Assembly (NCBI RefSeq): GCF_025152745.1
Contig: NZ_CP104042.1
Span: 434,001 to 498,000 of the forward strand
Origin: Rhizobium sp. WSM4643
GTDB taxonomy: Bacteria; Pseudomonadota; Alphaproteobacteria; Rhizobiales; Rhizobiaceae
DNA: 64,000 bases
Reading direction: 5' to 3'
Position 1 is the first letter of the stretch; each line of letters begins with the position of its first letter. Below the pieces are notes generated by a model that saw only the letters and a program-made list of their open reading frames with translations, was not told where the DNA came from and searched no databases. Below, piece after piece: positions 1 through 9,767 of this stretch. The translations under genes and the position numbers were made by a program.

Positions 1-1746
1 GCCGGGTCCGATACGAAGATCGTCGATCTCAAGGGCAAGCGTGTACTGCCTGGTCTGATCGACAACCACACCCACGTCGTGCGGGGCGGTCTCAACTTCA
101 ACATGGAGCTCCGCTGGGACGGCGTGCGGTCGCTCGCCGATGCGATGGACATGCTGAAACGACAGGTGGCGATCACGCCCGCTCCGCAATGGGTGCGTGT
201 CGTCGGCGGCTTCACCGAACACCAGTTCGCCGAGAAGCGTCTGCCGACGATCGACGAGATCAATGCGGTTGCACCCGATACGCCAGTCTTTCTGCTGCAT
301 CTCTACGATCGCGCACTTCTCAACGGTGCTGCCCTTCGCGCCGTCGGCTATACCAAGGACACGCCGAACCCTCCAGGCGGCGAGATCACCCGCGACGCCA
401 ACGGCAATCCGACGGGCCTTTTGCTCGCCAAGCCGAATGCCGGTATTCTCTATTCGACTTTGTCGAAAGGCCCCAAGCTTCCGTTCGAATATCAAGTCAA
501 TTCCACCCGCCACTTCATGAGGGAACTGAACCGGTTGGGAATCACCGGCGTCATCGATGCCGGCGGCGGATTTCAGAATTACCCGGACGACTATGCGGTG
601 ATCCAGAAGCTCTCGGACGACGACCAGCTTACGGTACGTCTGGCCTACAATCTCTTCACGCAGAAGCCAAAGGAAGAGAAGCAGGACTTCCTCAACTGGA
701 CGCAGTCGGTCAAATACAAGCAGGGAAACGATTACTTCCGACACAACGGCGCTGGCGAAATGCTCGTATTCTCGGCCGCTGACTTTGAGGATTTTCGTCA
801 ACCACGCCCGGACATGGCGCCGGAGATGGAAGGCGAGCTCGAGGACGTCGTTCGCGTCCTCGCTGAAAACCGCTGGCCCTGGCGGCTTCACGCCACCTAT
901 GACGAGACCATCTCGCGTTCCCTTGATGTCTTCGAGAAGGTCAACAAGGATATCCCGCTCGAAGGCCTGAACTGGTTCTTCGACCATGCCGAGACGATTT
1001 CCGATCGCTCTATCGACCGCATCGCAGCGCTCGGTGGCGGCATCGCCACGCAGCACCGCATGGCCTATCAGGGCGAATATTTTGTCGAGCGATACGGCCA
1101 CGGCGTTGCAGAAGCGACACCGCCGATCAGGCGCATGCTCGATAAGGGCATCAACGTCTCTGCTGGCACGGATGCGACCCGCGTCGCCTCCTACAATCCA
1201 TGGGTCTCGCTCTCCTGGATGGTCACGGGCAAGACCGTCGGCGGCATGCAGCTCTATCCACGTGCCAACTGCCTCGACCGCGAGACGGCACTGCGCATGT
1301 GGACTGAGAAGGTCACCTGGTTCTCTAACGAGGAAGGCAAGAAGGGCCGGATCGAGAAGGGCCAGTTCGCCGATCTCGTCGTGCCGGACAGGGACTTCTT
1401 CACCTGCGCAGAGGACGAGATCTCGTTTCTGTCCTCGCAGTTGACCATGGTCGGCGGCAAGATCGTCTTCGGTGCGGGCGACTTCAAGTCACTCGACGAG
1501 AGCGACGTGCCTCCCGCCATGCCGGACTGGTCTCCCGTGCGCACGTTCGGCGGCTATGCGGCATGGGGCGAACCGCAGGGTGCCGGCATGAACTCCTTGC
1601 GTCGCACCGCGATCTCGACCTGCGGCTGCGCCAGTTCCTGCAACGTCCATGGTCACGACCACGCCGGCGCCTGGACATCAAAGCTGCCGATTGCCGATCT
1701 CAAGGGCTTCTTCGGCGCGCTTGGTTGTGCCTGCTGGGCCGTGTGA
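1..1746 (+). CDS. Amidohydrolase family protein (YtcJ-like), 5' end outside window
   Basis: The reading frame is open from base 1, so the true start lies to the left; about 581 residues are visible. The metal-binding HxH signature DNHTHV is encoded at 61-78, and later candidate metal and catalytic residues sit in RLHATYD (about 880-900) and SAGTDATRV (about 1160-1185). This fits the amidohydrolase_3 family of metal-dependent hydrolases of amides and related compounds; the substrate cannot be told. The C-terminus has an unusual Cys/His-rich tail (CGCASSCNVHGHDHA) that the family does not normally need. A strong hairpin follows the stop. Confidence 0.85.
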   Translation, partial: AGSDTKIVDLKGKRVLPGLIDNHTHVVRGGLNFNMELRWDGVRSLADAMDMLKRQVAITPAPQWVRVVGGFTEHQFAEKRLPTIDEINAVAPDTPVFLLHLYDRALLNGAALRAVGYTKDTPNPPGGEITRDANGNPTGLLLAKPNAGILYSTLSKGPKLPFEYQVNSTRHFMRELNRLGITGVIDAGGGFQNYPDDYAVIQKLSDDDQLTVRLAYNLFTQKPKEEKQDFLNWTQSVKYKQGNDYFRHNGAGEMLVFSAADFEDFRQPRPDMAPEMEGELEDVVRVLAENRWPWRLHATYDETISRSLDVFEKVNKDIPLEGLNWFFDHAETISDRSIDRIAALGGGIATQHRMAYQGEYFVERYGHGVAEATPPIRRMLDKGINVSAGTDATRVASYNPWVSLSWMVTGKTVGGMQLYPRANCLDRETALRMWTEKVTWFSNEEGKKGRIEKGQFADLVVPDRDFFTCAEDEISFLSSQLTMVGGKIVFGAGDFKSLDESDVPPAMPDWSPVRTFGGYAAWGEPQGAGMNSLRRTAISTCGCASSCNVHGHDHAGAWTSKLPIADLKGFFGALGCACWAV

Positions 1747-1772
1747 CCCCACGCGGTATCGCGCCCGCATTG

Positions 1773-1799
1773 AGTGGGCAGCGCTCTTCGCTGCCCACT
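1773..1799 (+). terminator. Hairpin after the amidohydrolase gene
   Basis: A perfect 10-bp stem (AGTGGGCAGC / GCTGCCCACT) with a 7-base loop starts 27 bases after the stop codon. No clear T-run follows, so termination is likely but not certain. Confidence 0.5.
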
Positions 1800-1818
1800 T
1801 CGATCCATCAAATCATTT

Positions 1819-1835
1819 ATTGCGATAATCGCAAT
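1819..1835. promoter_or_regulatory. Perfect 17-bp palindrome, likely operator
   Basis: ATTGCGAT-A-ATCGCAAT is a perfect 8+1+8 inverted repeat in AT-rich DNA about 110 bases upstream of the DoxX-like gene. Its size and symmetry suit a dimeric helix-turn-helix repressor. No cognate regulator can be assigned from the window. Confidence 0.5.
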
Positions 1836-1946
1836 TAAATCGAAATAATTGATGCAATTGTTGGCGGTAATCTTTCTGGCCAATATCGCTCCCATCCACG
1901 GCAAACAAAGCCGCTTGTTTCGATCGACGACACGACAGGAGCAGAC

Positions 1947-2390
1947 ATGATTGACCAATTTTCGTCCACCCACCGCAGGGGCTCGCTTCTTGCGCGGATC
2001 ATCGCTGCACCGGCAACGTCGCTCATTGCCCTTCTGGCTCTCTGCGCGGCCTATATCCAGGGGCCAATTACCAAGATCTTTGATTTCAACAGCGCAGTCG
2101 CTGAAATGAACCATTTCGGCCTGCATCCGGCGGCATTCTTCGCAGTCGCCGTCATCGCCTTCGAATTGGCGGCCTCGGCCATGGTGGTGTCGGGGGTCCT
2201 TCGCTGGGCAGGTGCGCTGGCGCTCGCCGCGTTCACGCTCCTTGCCACCCTTATCGCCCTTCGTTTCTGGGAGTTGCCCGCAGGCATGGACCGCATGATG
2301 GCAACCAACGCCTTCTTCGAACATCTCGGGCTTGCTGGCGCTTTCATCATTGTCGCGGCAATTGATTTGACCAAGGGAGCAGGCAAATGA
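1947..2390 (+). CDS. DoxX-like small integral membrane protein
   Basis: A 147-residue protein with about four hydrophobic segments (roughly residues 20-40, 60-85, 88-110, 120-140), matching the size and layout of DoxX/DUF-type inner-membrane proteins. The start ATG has an AGGAG box about 5 bases upstream. Its TGA overlaps the ATG of the following MFS gene (ATGA), so the two are translationally coupled. DoxX proteins are often linked to thiol or oxidative stress, but no specific job can be given here. Confidence 0.6.
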   Translation: MIDQFSSTHRRGSLLARIIAAPATSLIALLALCAAYIQGPITKIFDFNSAVAEMNHFGLHPAAFFAVAVIAFELAASAMVVSGVLRWAGALALAAFTLLATLIALRFWELPAGMDRMMATNAFFEHLGLAGAFIIVAAIDLTKGAGK

Positions 2391-3985
2391 GCACTACCAA
2401 ATCCTCCGGGGGCAGCTTTGCTCCCCTTGCCCAGCCAGTCTTCGCAGTTCTTTGGGCTGCAACCGTCCTCGGCAATACCGGCAGCTTTATGCGCGATGTC
2501 GCCAGTTCCTGGCTCATGACTGATCTATCGGCCTCGCCGGCCGCCGTCGCTCTGGTGCAGGCGGCCGGAACCTTGCCGATCTTCCTCCTGGCGATACCTG
2601 CAGGCGTACTCACCGACATTCTCGATCGTCGCAAGTTCCTGATCGCCGTGCAGATCTTGCTCGCGTCAGTCAGCGTAAGCCTCATGATCCTGGCAAATAC
2701 CGGCATGCTTTCGGTCAGTGCACTGATCGGCCTGACCTTCCTTGGCGGCGTCGGCGCCGCGTTGATGGGGCCGACCTGGCAGGCGATCGTGCCGGAACTG
2801 GTGAAGAGAGAAGACGTCAAGAGTGCCGTCGCGCTCAACTCGCTCGGCATCAATATCGCCCGGTCGATCGGGCCGGCCGCCGGGGGGCTGCTCCTTGCTG
2901 CCTTCGGCGCGGGCGTCACCTATGGCGCGGATGTTGCGAGCTATCTCGTCGTCATCGCGGCGCTCGTCTGGTGGCCGCGGCCAAAGAACGCAAATGATGC
3001 GCTGGCTGAAGGCTTCTTCGGCGCGTTCCGTGCAGGCCTGCGTTACACCCGGGCCAGCAAGCCCTTGCATGTCGTGCTTTTGCGCGCGGCGATCTTCTTT
3101 GCCTTCGCCAGTGCCATCTGGGCACTCCTGCCGCTCGTCGCTCGAGAATTGCTCGGCGGTGACGCAGGATTCTACGGTATCCTGCTTGGCGCCGTTGGCG
3201 CCGGCGCGATCGGCGGCGCATTGCTCATGCCTAAACTGCGCGAACGCTTGAATGCCGATGGCCTGCTTCTAGGGGCCGCTGTTATCACAGCACTCGTCAT
3301 GGGCGCTTTGTCGCTCGCGCCGCCAAAATGGGTTGCCATTATCGTCCTGCTCTTTCTCGGAGGCGCTTGGATCACCGCCCTGACCACGCTGAATGGCGCA
3401 GCGCAGGCCGTGCTTCCGAACTGGGTCCGCGGTCGCGGCCTGGCGGTCTATCTCACCGTCTTCAATGGTGCGATGACGGCAGGTAGCCTTGGCTGGGGTG
3501 CCGTTGGTGAAGCTGCCGGGGTGCCGGGAGCGCTGATGATCGGCGCGGTTGGACTGCTCATTGCGGGCTTCATCATGCATCGCTTAAAGCTGCCGGCCGG
3601 CGACGCGGATATGGTGCCGTCCAATCACTGGCCAGAACCATTGGTCGCCGAGCCTATCGCCCACGACCGCGGACCTGTTCTGATCCTCATCGAATACCAT
3701 GTCGAAAAACATCATCGCACAGCCTTCCTGCATGCGCTGGATGAGATGTCCCACGAGCGGCGCCGGGACGGCGCCTACGGATGGGGGGTGACGGAAGACT
3801 CCGCTGATCCGCAAAAGATCGTCGAATGGTTCATGGTCGAATCCTGGGCCGAGCATCTTCGCCAGCACAAGCGAGTTTCAAATGCCGATGCTGACCTACA
3901 GGCCCAGGTCCTCGCCTATCACGCAGGAACGGTTAAGCCGGTCGTCCGGCATTTCCTCACAATCAACCGGCCGGGGGCCGCCTAG
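2387..3985 (+). CDS. MFS transporter of the MFS_3 (DUF894) type with C-terminal soluble domain
   Basis: A 532-residue protein. Residues 1-400 hold about 12 membrane segments typical of major facilitator exporters related to enterobactin-exporter-like proteins. Residues about 430-530 form a soluble extension (from [15 protein letters not shown] on) that resembles a small alpha/beta-barrel monooxygenase-like domain, as is usual for this subfamily. It is coupled by a 4-base overlap to the DoxX-like gene. The substrate is unknown; efflux of a small molecule is the likely role. Confidence 0.8.
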   Translation: MSTTKSSGGSFAPLAQPVFAVLWAATVLGNTGSFMRDVASSWLMTDLSASPAAVALVQAAGTLPIFLLAIPAGVLTDILDRRKFLIAVQILLASVSVSLMILANTGMLSVSALIGLTFLGGVGAALMGPTWQAIVPELVKREDVKSAVALNSLGINIARSIGPAAGGLLLAAFGAGVTYGADVASYLVVIAALVWWPRPKNANDALAEGFFGAFRAGLRYTRASKPLHVVLLRAAIFFAFASAIWALLPLVARELLGGDAGFYGILLGAVGAGAIGGALLMPKLRERLNADGLLLGAAVITALVMGALSLAPPKWVAIIVLLFLGGAWITALTTLNGAAQAVLPNWVRGRGLAVYLTVFNGAMTAGSLGWGAVGEAAGVPGALMIGAVGLLIAGFIMHRLKLPAGDADMVPSNHWPEPLVAEPIAHDRGPVLILIEYHVEKHHRTAFLHALDEMSHERRRDGAYGWGVTEDSADPQKIVEWFMVESWAEHLRQHKRVSNADADLQAQVLAYHAGTVKPVVRHFLTINRPGAA

Positions 3986-4119
3986 AACTTCCCCTCCATC
4001 ACCCGCCGCAGCGCATTGCTTTGCGGAGCTGCCACCGCAGCCGCCATGGCACTCCCCACATCTTTCGGATTTGCTGCCAACATTTCTTCCACCCCACCTC
4101 AATCAAAGGAGACAATAGA

Positions 4120-4956
4120 ATGGGCTACATCACCACCAAGGACGGCGTCGAAATCTTCTACAAGGATTGGGGTCCGAAGGATGCCCAGCCGATCGTCTTC
4201 CACCATGGCTGGCCGCTCTCGTCGGACGATTGGGATGCGCAGATGCTGTTCTTCCTGGCAAAAGGCTTCCGCGTCGTCGCCCATGACCGCCGTGGTCACG
4301 GCCGCTCTGCTCAAGTTTCTGACGGTCACGACATGGACCACTATGCCGCCGATGCCTTCGCCGTGGTCGAAGCGCTCGATCTGAAGAACGCCGTTCATAT
4401 CGGCCATTCAACCGGCGGGGGCGAAGTTGCTCGCTACGTGGCAAAGTACGGTCAGCCTTCCGGGCGCGTCGCCAAGGCCGTTCTGGTTTCCGCCGTTCCG
4501 CCGCTGATGCTCAAGACCGAGACAAATCCGGGCGGCTTGCCGATCGAAGTCTTCGATGGCATCCGCAAGGGGGTAGCCGAGAACCGCGCGCAGCTTTTCG
4601 TCGATTTCCCCACCGGTCCATTCTACGGCTTCAACCGTCCCGACGCCAAGGTCTATCCGGGCGTTATTCAGAATTGGTGGCGGCAGGGCATGATGGGTAG
4701 CGCCAAGGCCCATTACGATGGGATCAAGGCCTTCTCCGAGACCGATCAGACGCAAGACCTGAAGGCAATCACTGTTCCGACACTCGTTATGCACGGCGAC
4801 GACGATCAGGTCGTGCCGATCGACAACGCTGGCAAGCTTTCCGTCAAGCTGGTGCAGAATGGCACCCTGAAGGTCTATCGGGGTTATCCGCACGGCATGC
4901 TGACAACGCATGCTGAGGTCCTGAACGCCGACCTCTTGGTGTTCATCCAAGCTTAA
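4120..4956 (+). CDS. Alpha/beta hydrolase, non-haem chloroperoxidase-like
   Basis: A 278-residue protein. It has the oxyanion-hole motif HHGWP (res 28-32), the nucleophile elbow GHSTGG with Ser97, and a C-terminal acid/His pair in HGDDDQVVP and YPHGM. This is the arrangement of cofactor-free haloperoxidases/arylesterases. I chose the ATG at 4120 because AAAGGAGA lies just upstream and the family begins with [17 protein letters not shown]; a longer in-frame opening at 4021 is not needed. Physiologically it is probably an esterase or perhydrolase. Confidence 0.85.
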   Translation: MGYITTKDGVEIFYKDWGPKDAQPIVFHHGWPLSSDDWDAQMLFFLAKGFRVVAHDRRGHGRSAQVSDGHDMDHYAADAFAVVEALDLKNAVHIGHSTGGGEVARYVAKYGQPSGRVAKAVLVSAVPPLMLKTETNPGGLPIEVFDGIRKGVAENRAQLFVDFPTGPFYGFNRPDAKVYPGVIQNWWRQGMMGSAKAHYDGIKAFSETDQTQDLKAITVPTLVMHGDDDQVVPIDNAGKLSVKLVQNGTLKVYRGYPHGMLTTHAEVLNADLLVFIQA

Positions 4957-4964
4957 TTGGACCG

Positions 4965-4995
4965 TCCGGGTGTGGCTGTCTTCACTGCACCCGGA
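4965..4995 (+). terminator. Weak hairpin after the chloroperoxidase-like gene
   Basis: TCCGGGTG and CACCCGGA form an 8-bp stem just after the stop. There is no T-run, so this is only a possible terminator. Confidence 0.3.
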
Positions 4996-5090
4996 TCCGG
5001 CCGAACAAATCCGACCAAGCTGGCTGTCAACAGGACAGTCCTGAGCGAAGTTGAGCTCAAGGGCCAGCAGTGCTGATCGATGGTTTTCTG

Positions 5091-6011
5091 TTAGTGTCGG
5101 TTGCTCGAGCGCCAAGCCGCAGGATGCACCCCCACGACCCTCGTGAATGTTGCAACGAGTTCATTTTCGTCCGGAAACCCGCACTCTTCAGCGATCCGGG
5201 CAATGGTTTCACCGGTTCTGCTCAGTTGCGACTGGGCTCTGCTTATTCGATATGACGAAATCCATTCCGAAACAGACTGCCCGGTCGTGTTCAAGAATCC
5301 GGAACAGAGCTCATCGACTGAAAATCCGCAGGCTTCGGCAATCTTATCGACCGGTGTGCCGCCCGATAAGTTCGCAGCTATATACGCCTTGATGCGCTTT
5401 TCCTGCAGCGGAGACAGCCGACCGGTGCCCGACAGGTGCTGGATGGGGGACCGCCCGTAACGATGCGCAAGATGGGCGCTTAGCGCTAATCCGATATGAG
5501 GAAGCAGTGTGTCCCTGACCTCGTCCGGCATGTCGAACATCGGTATCAGTGCAGCGCCGATATTGTGGACCACCTGATCGTCAATCCCCCGGCAGGTTGT
5601 GAGGTCATCAATACGCGGCTCGCCCGCTTCCTCCGCGAGCTCGACAAAAAGCGCGCTTGGGATATGAAACGCCAGTGCTTCGAAGCGGCCACGAACAGAA
5701 ATTGCGGCCCCATTCCTCAGACTGATGAGACACATAGAACCTCTGGAATAGGTCTTCCGAGGTGTCCGTGCTCCGTCCGGCAGGACGTCGCAATGATCAA
5801 CATCGACGAGATAGAGCATGACCAGAAAGGCGTCATCAGCCGGCAGGACGATTGTGTGTTCGCTATTGTCATAGGAATGCTCGAGATGGACGACAGCGAG
5901 CTTTGCCTCGTAAAGAGGCCTGATCGCCAGCGCCCTTACGGCATTAATCCCAAAACATGCCGCAATTCTCTCACTGACCGTCAACGCTTCACTCATATGT
6001 GTCTCGATCAT
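5091..6011 (-). CDS. AraC-family transcriptional regulator
   Basis: The C-terminal ~100 residues carry two helix-turn-helix motifs of the AraC/XylS type, with the signature ending in IARIAEECGFPDENELVATF and VGVHPAAWR. The N-terminal part resembles the ligand/oligomerisation domain of AraC-binding-like regulators. The frame stays open to a TTG at 6086; I prefer the ATG at 6011 (306 residues) but the start is uncertain. It diverges from a second AraC gene at 6211, so the two may share control DNA. Confidence 0.75.
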   Translation of the reverse strand: MIETHMSEALTVSERIAACFGINAVRALAIRPLYEAKLAVVHLEHSYDNSEHTIVLPADDAFLVMLYLVDVDHCDVLPDGARTPRKTYSRGSMCLISLRNGAAISVRGRFEALAFHIPSALFVELAEEAGEPRIDDLTTCRGIDDQVVHNIGAALIPMFDMPDEVRDTLLPHIGLALSAHLAHRYGRSPIQHLSGTGRLSPLQEKRIKAYIAANLSGGTPVDKIAEACGFSVDELCSGFLNTTGQSVSEWISSYRISRAQSQLSRTGETIARIAEECGFPDENELVATFTRVVGVHPAAWRSSNRH

Positions 6012-6210
6012 CCTGGCTGGGGACTGTATAGCCGTACCGACGAGATGCCGCGCTTCAAAGTTTCCTACACAGATTTCAAACGGCAATCTTGAACAAAAGG
6101 ATCCTCGCGGGGCCGATTTAATAAACTGTCGTGAGGCAAGCGTAGCATGGGAAAGCGACCAATGCCGGCAGGTCCCGTGTTCGAGTGTCTAGAAATGAAA
6201 GAACTGCGTC

Positions 6211-7122
6211 GTGGTCCAAGTTTTCCCCCTCCGCCAGCAATCTTCCACTGGAAACTCGACCGACGGGTTCGGGTGCTCGTTGAAGCAGTTGTCGATCAAC
6301 CAAAGCCTATTTGGTTCAGACATCGATATCTTTCGGAAGGCGACAGTCAACACTGAACTCGATCAGGTCATGACACCGGCAAGCGATCGAGGGTTCGTCG
6401 TGGGGGTTTCCTCGCTCGGTGGCCACACGCGCCGCATCTTCCACGAACATCGTGCGACAACCCACGACTTTACCGAGAACTCGATCTATATTCGCGATCT
6501 CTCGGACGCCTACAAGGCGGATCTCCGCGGTCCTTTCGATTTCGTGTTGTTTGAAATTTCGCCAGCGTCCCTCCGCAAAATTGCCGATGATGCTGAAATG
6601 CCTGGCATAACGTCGCTGTCGGTTGAAACAGCATCAAAAGATATCGTGCTTGCCAATCTCGCTCGGGCGCTGATCCCGGCGCTCGAAAAGCCAGACGAAG
6701 CCAACGCGCTTTTCGTCGAACAAATGACGACGGCCATCGGCACCTACCTGGTCCAGCGCTACGGCGGCCGGCCAATGGTAGGGTCCGATAGGTCGGGTAG
6801 CCTTTCGCGGGCGCATGAGGATCTGGCGAAAAGTCTGCTTCTCGAAAACCTTGATGGCAATGTGTCGATTTCCGAGGTCGCCCAGGTCTGCAACCTGTCA
6901 CGTGGCTATTTCATTCGCGCTTTTCGTCAGACGACCGGTATGACGCCCTACCAATGGGTCCTTCGTGAGCGAATAGACCGTGCCCGCGACCTCTTGCGGA
7001 CCTCAAATTCTCCGCTCGCCGAAGTGGCTATCGCCTGCGGTTTCGCGGACCAAAGCCATTTCACGCGCGTCTTTGCAGGTATCGTCGGCACCACGCCTGG
7101 CAATTGGAGACGTAACGCCTGA
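6211..7122 (+). CDS. AraC-family transcriptional regulator
   Basis: A 303-residue protein from a GTG start; an ATG at 6370 is an alternative. Two C-terminal HTH motifs are visible: NVSISEVAQVCNLSRGYFIR and PLAEVAIACGFADQSHFTRV, followed by GTTPGNWR, which is the canonical AraC end. The N-terminal region is variable and presumably senses an effector. It is transcribed divergently from the AraC gene at 5091-6011; the two are only distantly similar. The target is unknown. Confidence 0.8.
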   Translation: MVQVFPLRQQSSTGNSTDGFGCSLKQLSINQSLFGSDIDIFRKATVNTELDQVMTPASDRGFVVGVSSLGGHTRRIFHEHRATTHDFTENSIYIRDLSDAYKADLRGPFDFVLFEISPASLRKIADDAEMPGITSLSVETASKDIVLANLARALIPALEKPDEANALFVEQMTTAIGTYLVQRYGGRPMVGSDRSGSLSRAHEDLAKSLLLENLDGNVSISEVAQVCNLSRGYFIRAFRQTTGMTPYQWVLRERIDRARDLLRTSNSPLAEVAIACGFADQSHFTRVFAGIVGTTPGNWRRNA

Positions 7123-7215
7123 TTCAGACGAGCCCTCTTGATAAGATTCGCCGAACCGAAGGTCTTGAGCCGATTCCTGAGACACACCAAATCCCCCAGC
7201 TCCATCCGAGGCGCG

Positions 7216-7509
7216 CTAAATTGAATCAGTTGCCCAATCTTCATGGGCGTGGCGAATTCGTATTACGAAAATTGTCTCATCATCTTCGATCCGATAAACG
7301 ACTAGATGCGCTTTGAAGGGATGAATTCTAACAGGCGGATCAATCTCATCCCGTTCGCGCGCGATGCGTGGATTGACAGCTATCAGATCAAATAACGCGA
7401 AAAGTTCATCGTGGTATCGCTTTGCCGTGCCTGCCCCGAACATACGGACACCTTGCTCGGCGATCGCAATAATGTCCTCTGCCGCTTCGGCAGAAAGCTT
7501 AAAACTCAT
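7216..7509 (-). CDS. parE: ParE/RelE-family toxin
   Basis: A 97-residue protein with the ParE fold signature: LSAEAAEDIIAIAEQG at the N-terminus, a central YHDELFALFDLIAVNP helix, and the C-terminal VYRIEDDETIFVIRIRHAHEDW strand region. Members of this superfamily act on DNA gyrase or on mRNA. Its start overlaps the stop of the upstream antitoxin by 4 bases, as expected for a type II toxin-antitoxin operon. Confidence 0.88.
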   Translation of the reverse strand: MSFKLSAEAAEDIIAIAEQGVRMFGAGTAKRYHDELFALFDLIAVNPRIARERDEIDPPVRIHPFKAHLVVYRIEDDETIFVIRIRHAHEDWATDSI

Positions 7510-7748
7510 GACTTGCTGGCACGAGCTATCGCTTCAGCAAAGAGTTCATCCTTTGATTGGATGCCTAAACCACTTTGGAGCCCGGCCTCGACGAAGCTTT
7601 GCATGGCGGCGATCTTGTCGTTTCGCGTCTGGTCGCGTCGGATCAGGTCACGCACGTAGTCGCTAGCATTGGAATATCGCCCGGTCCTGGCCTGGGCCTC
7701 CACCCAATCCTTCATCGGGCGTGGAAGAGATACGTTCATCGTGGCCAT
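7506..7748 (-). CDS. parD: ParD-family antitoxin
   Basis: An 80-residue protein with the ribbon-helix-helix N-terminus MNVSLPRPMKDWVEAQ and the ParD-specific SNASDYVRDLIRRD segment. The N-terminus binds the operon's own promoter and the C-terminus binds the toxin. I chose the ATG at 7748 (MATMNVSLP); an ATG three codons further in is also possible. It precedes parE with a 4-base overlap. Confidence 0.88.
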   Translation of the reverse strand: MATMNVSLPRPMKDWVEAQARTGRYSNASDYVRDLIRRDQTRNDKIAAMQSFVEAGLQSGLGIQSKDELFAEAIARASKS

Positions 7749-7995
7749 TAATAACCTCATTGGAAGGCAACATAACCGATTTTGGCAAAGTTTGTCAAAG
7801 GCTCAAACGCCTTTATCCCGCTACGAGCGTCGAACTATCCACTTCACAGGGTTCATCCATCTCGCTGCAATCATGATCTGGATACCATGAATGTCGATCG
7901 GTCCTAGCGGAGCGCCGCTCGCAGCGAGCGGAACCCGGGACCGACTGCCCCCGGCAAGCCGTTCCGCTTGAGGCGCACCCATGGGCTCCCTCGCC

Positions 7996-8886
7996 TCACC
8001 TGCCCGGCCGTGCCAGCGACCTGGCGATATCGACGATGTCGTCGCGCGAGGCGGTCGGATCCTCTTTATTCCAAGCGACACCGAGCCCGATCCTAAAGTC
8101 GATGCCCCTCACCGCCTTCAACTCGAAGGCCCGGTTCGGCAGACCCTCGGTCCATTCCGGCGCAAAGCCGATGCCAAGGCCTGCCGAGACCAGCGACACC
8201 AGCGAATAGGTGTCGTCGCAGCTATAGGCGATGTTGCCGGTCAGATCGTATTCCTCGAACTTCTCGTTGAAGTACCGCTCGGTGTAGGAGAGGTTCTGCC
8301 GATTGAAGGCGATGATCTTCTCCGAGCGCAGATCGTCGATGGAAATCTCCGCCTGCTCCGCCAGTGGGTTGCTCCTGGCGACCGCCAGGAGATATCGCTC
8401 ATGGGCGATCGAGGAGAAGCGCAACGAGCCGATGTTTTCCACCGGTCTGATGAAGCCGAGATTGATCTGGCCGTTTTCCAGGCCCCGGATGATGTCGCCG
8501 GTATTGCCGCTTGATATATGGATGCGGATATCCGGATACTTGCGGGCGATCTTTGCCAGAAACGCCGGCAGCACGCCGGTGGTGGCCGGATAGACGGTGC
8601 CGATCCTGATCTGCCGGATCGTCTTGCCGGCCACCGCCCTGGTGATCTCGGCGGAAAGATCGACCTCGCTCAGGATCCCGACGCAGCGCTCGTGGAAGAT
8701 CTCCCCTGCCCTGGTCAGTTCCACCCGTCTGGTCGAGCGGATGAACAGCGTACAGCCGAGTTCACGCTCCAGTGCCTGCACATGATTGGAGAGCGCCGGC
8801 TGGGCGATGCGCACCTTGGCGGCGGCCCGGCCGAAATGCAGTTCCTCGGCCACCGCGACGAAGTAGGAGAGCTGGCGTAATTCCAT
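7996..8886 (-). CDS. LysR-family transcriptional regulator
   Basis: A 296-residue protein with a typical N-terminal winged HTH (MELRQLSYFVAVAEELHFGR, then AQPALSNHVQALERELGCTL) and a C-terminal periplasmic-binding-like effector domain. It diverges from the XRE gene at 9004 across about 117 bases, where its own operator should lie. No obvious metabolic partner gene is adjacent, so its effector cannot be inferred. Confidence 0.88.
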   Translation of the reverse strand: MELRQLSYFVAVAEELHFGRAAAKVRIAQPALSNHVQALERELGCTLFIRSTRRVELTRAGEIFHERCVGILSEVDLSAEITRAVAGKTIRQIRIGTVYPATTGVLPAFLAKIARKYPDIRIHISSGNTGDIIRGLENGQINLGFIRPVENIGSLRFSSIAHERYLLAVARSNPLAEQAEISIDDLRSEKIIAFNRQNLSYTERYFNEKFEEYDLTGNIAYSCDDTYSLVSLVSAGLGIGFAPEWTEGLPNRAFELKAVRGIDFRIGLGVAWNKEDPTASRDDIVDIARSLARPGR

Positions 8887-9003
8887 GGGAGCCATCCGAT
8901 GTCAGGGCGCAATTGCGAATGTCGCCGCACAATTCCGACGCAGATTCGTTTCATAGTTCTATAATACGTGGTTTCATAACCTGTCAAATGTTGTGTTTCC
9001 GCG

Positions 9004-9264
9004 ATGGACGCACGGCAGCGAGTAGCTCTGAATTTGAGACGCTTGCGGGTTTCGAAAGGAATCTCGCAGGACGATCTCGCGCTCGCGGCAAACATAGAAC
9101 GCTCTTACGCCGGCCACCTTGAGCGCGGCGGAAAAAATCCGACCGTCACAACTCTCGAGAAACTCGCAACGGCATTAGCCTGCGATGTTTCAGAGCTTTT
9201 GGCGCCGCTGCCCGATGGCATTTCAATTAAGCCACTCAAGAGCGGGCGGCGTTCCTCGGCCTGA
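9004..9264 (+). CDS. Small XRE-family DNA-binding protein
   Basis: An 86-residue protein that is almost entirely a Cro/CI-type HTH domain: LRRLRVSKGISQDDLALAAN, then IERSYAGHLERGGKNPTVTTL. Stand-alone proteins of this size are common on rhizobial plasmids, as regulators of mobile elements or small operons. Nothing next to it identifies a target. Confidence 0.8.
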   Translation: MDARQRVALNLRRLRVSKGISQDDLALAANIERSYAGHLERGGKNPTVTTLEKLATALACDVSELLAPLPDGISIKPLKSGRRSSA

Positions 9265-9377
9265 GCTTATGGTGCTCTTGAATAGATTCGAACTAAAGTC
9301 CACCGCCTCCGATACACTAAGCTGCTGTAACTTTTATGCTCAGCGTGGAAAGGTTCGTTCGCGACACATAGGTTCCA

Positions 9378-9767
9378 TCATCGCTTTACGGCAACACATT
9401 TCACCTCAGCGAGGAGTCCCTGGTGCGCGAGCTCAGAGACACCTATCCGGGTCCACGCATAGGTTCCCTTCGGAAACACCTCGTTTTTGACTGTCCGGAA
9501 CACGTCCATGTGCTTGGACATTTCGACGTGATAGCTTGTCATTTCCACGATGTCATCGAACGTGCAATGAGCGGCTTCGAGGACAATCCGTAAATTGTCC
9601 CACATGGCTCTGAATTGCTCTAAAGGATCGTGAATAATCTTGAGATCCTTGGTCCGCCCAACTTGGCCGACAACGTAAATTGTGTCTCCGACTTTAACCG
9701 CGGGAGCATAGCCGGCTCGACTGACGATCTCCTGCATCTCGTCGGGTATAATGATCTCTCGATCCAT
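9378..9767 (-). CDS. RidA/YjgF/YER057c-family protein
   Basis: A 129-residue protein with the RidA-fold sequence YAPAVKVGDTIYVVGQVGR at the N-terminus and LAEVKCVAVKR at the C-terminus. RidA proteins hydrolyse reactive enamine/imine intermediates from PLP enzymes. The canonical RidA catalytic arginine region here reads AWTRIGVSELAHQGL, which differs from the housekeeping form, so this is probably a Rid-subfamily paralogue from a catabolic locus. Confidence 0.8.
   Translation of the reverse strand: MDREIIIPDEMQEIVSRAGYAPAVKVGDTIYVVGQVGRTKDLKIIHDPLEQFRAMWDNLRIVLEAAHCTFDDIVEMTSYHVEMSKHMDVFRTVKNEVFPKGTYAWTRIGVSELAHQGLLAEVKCVAVKR

Noticed and set aside
1653..2324. 223-codon minus-strand frame over the DoxX-like gene
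   Set aside because: It covers a coherent membrane protein gene on the other strand and its own translation is Arg/Gly-rich without a domain.
4021..4119. 33-codon N-terminal extension of the chloroperoxidase-like gene
   Set aside because: The ATG at 4120 has a strong ribosome binding site and matches the family start.
8597..8880. Long plus-strand frames over the LysR gene
   Set aside because: Antisense shadow of a well-conserved LysR HTH and effector domain.
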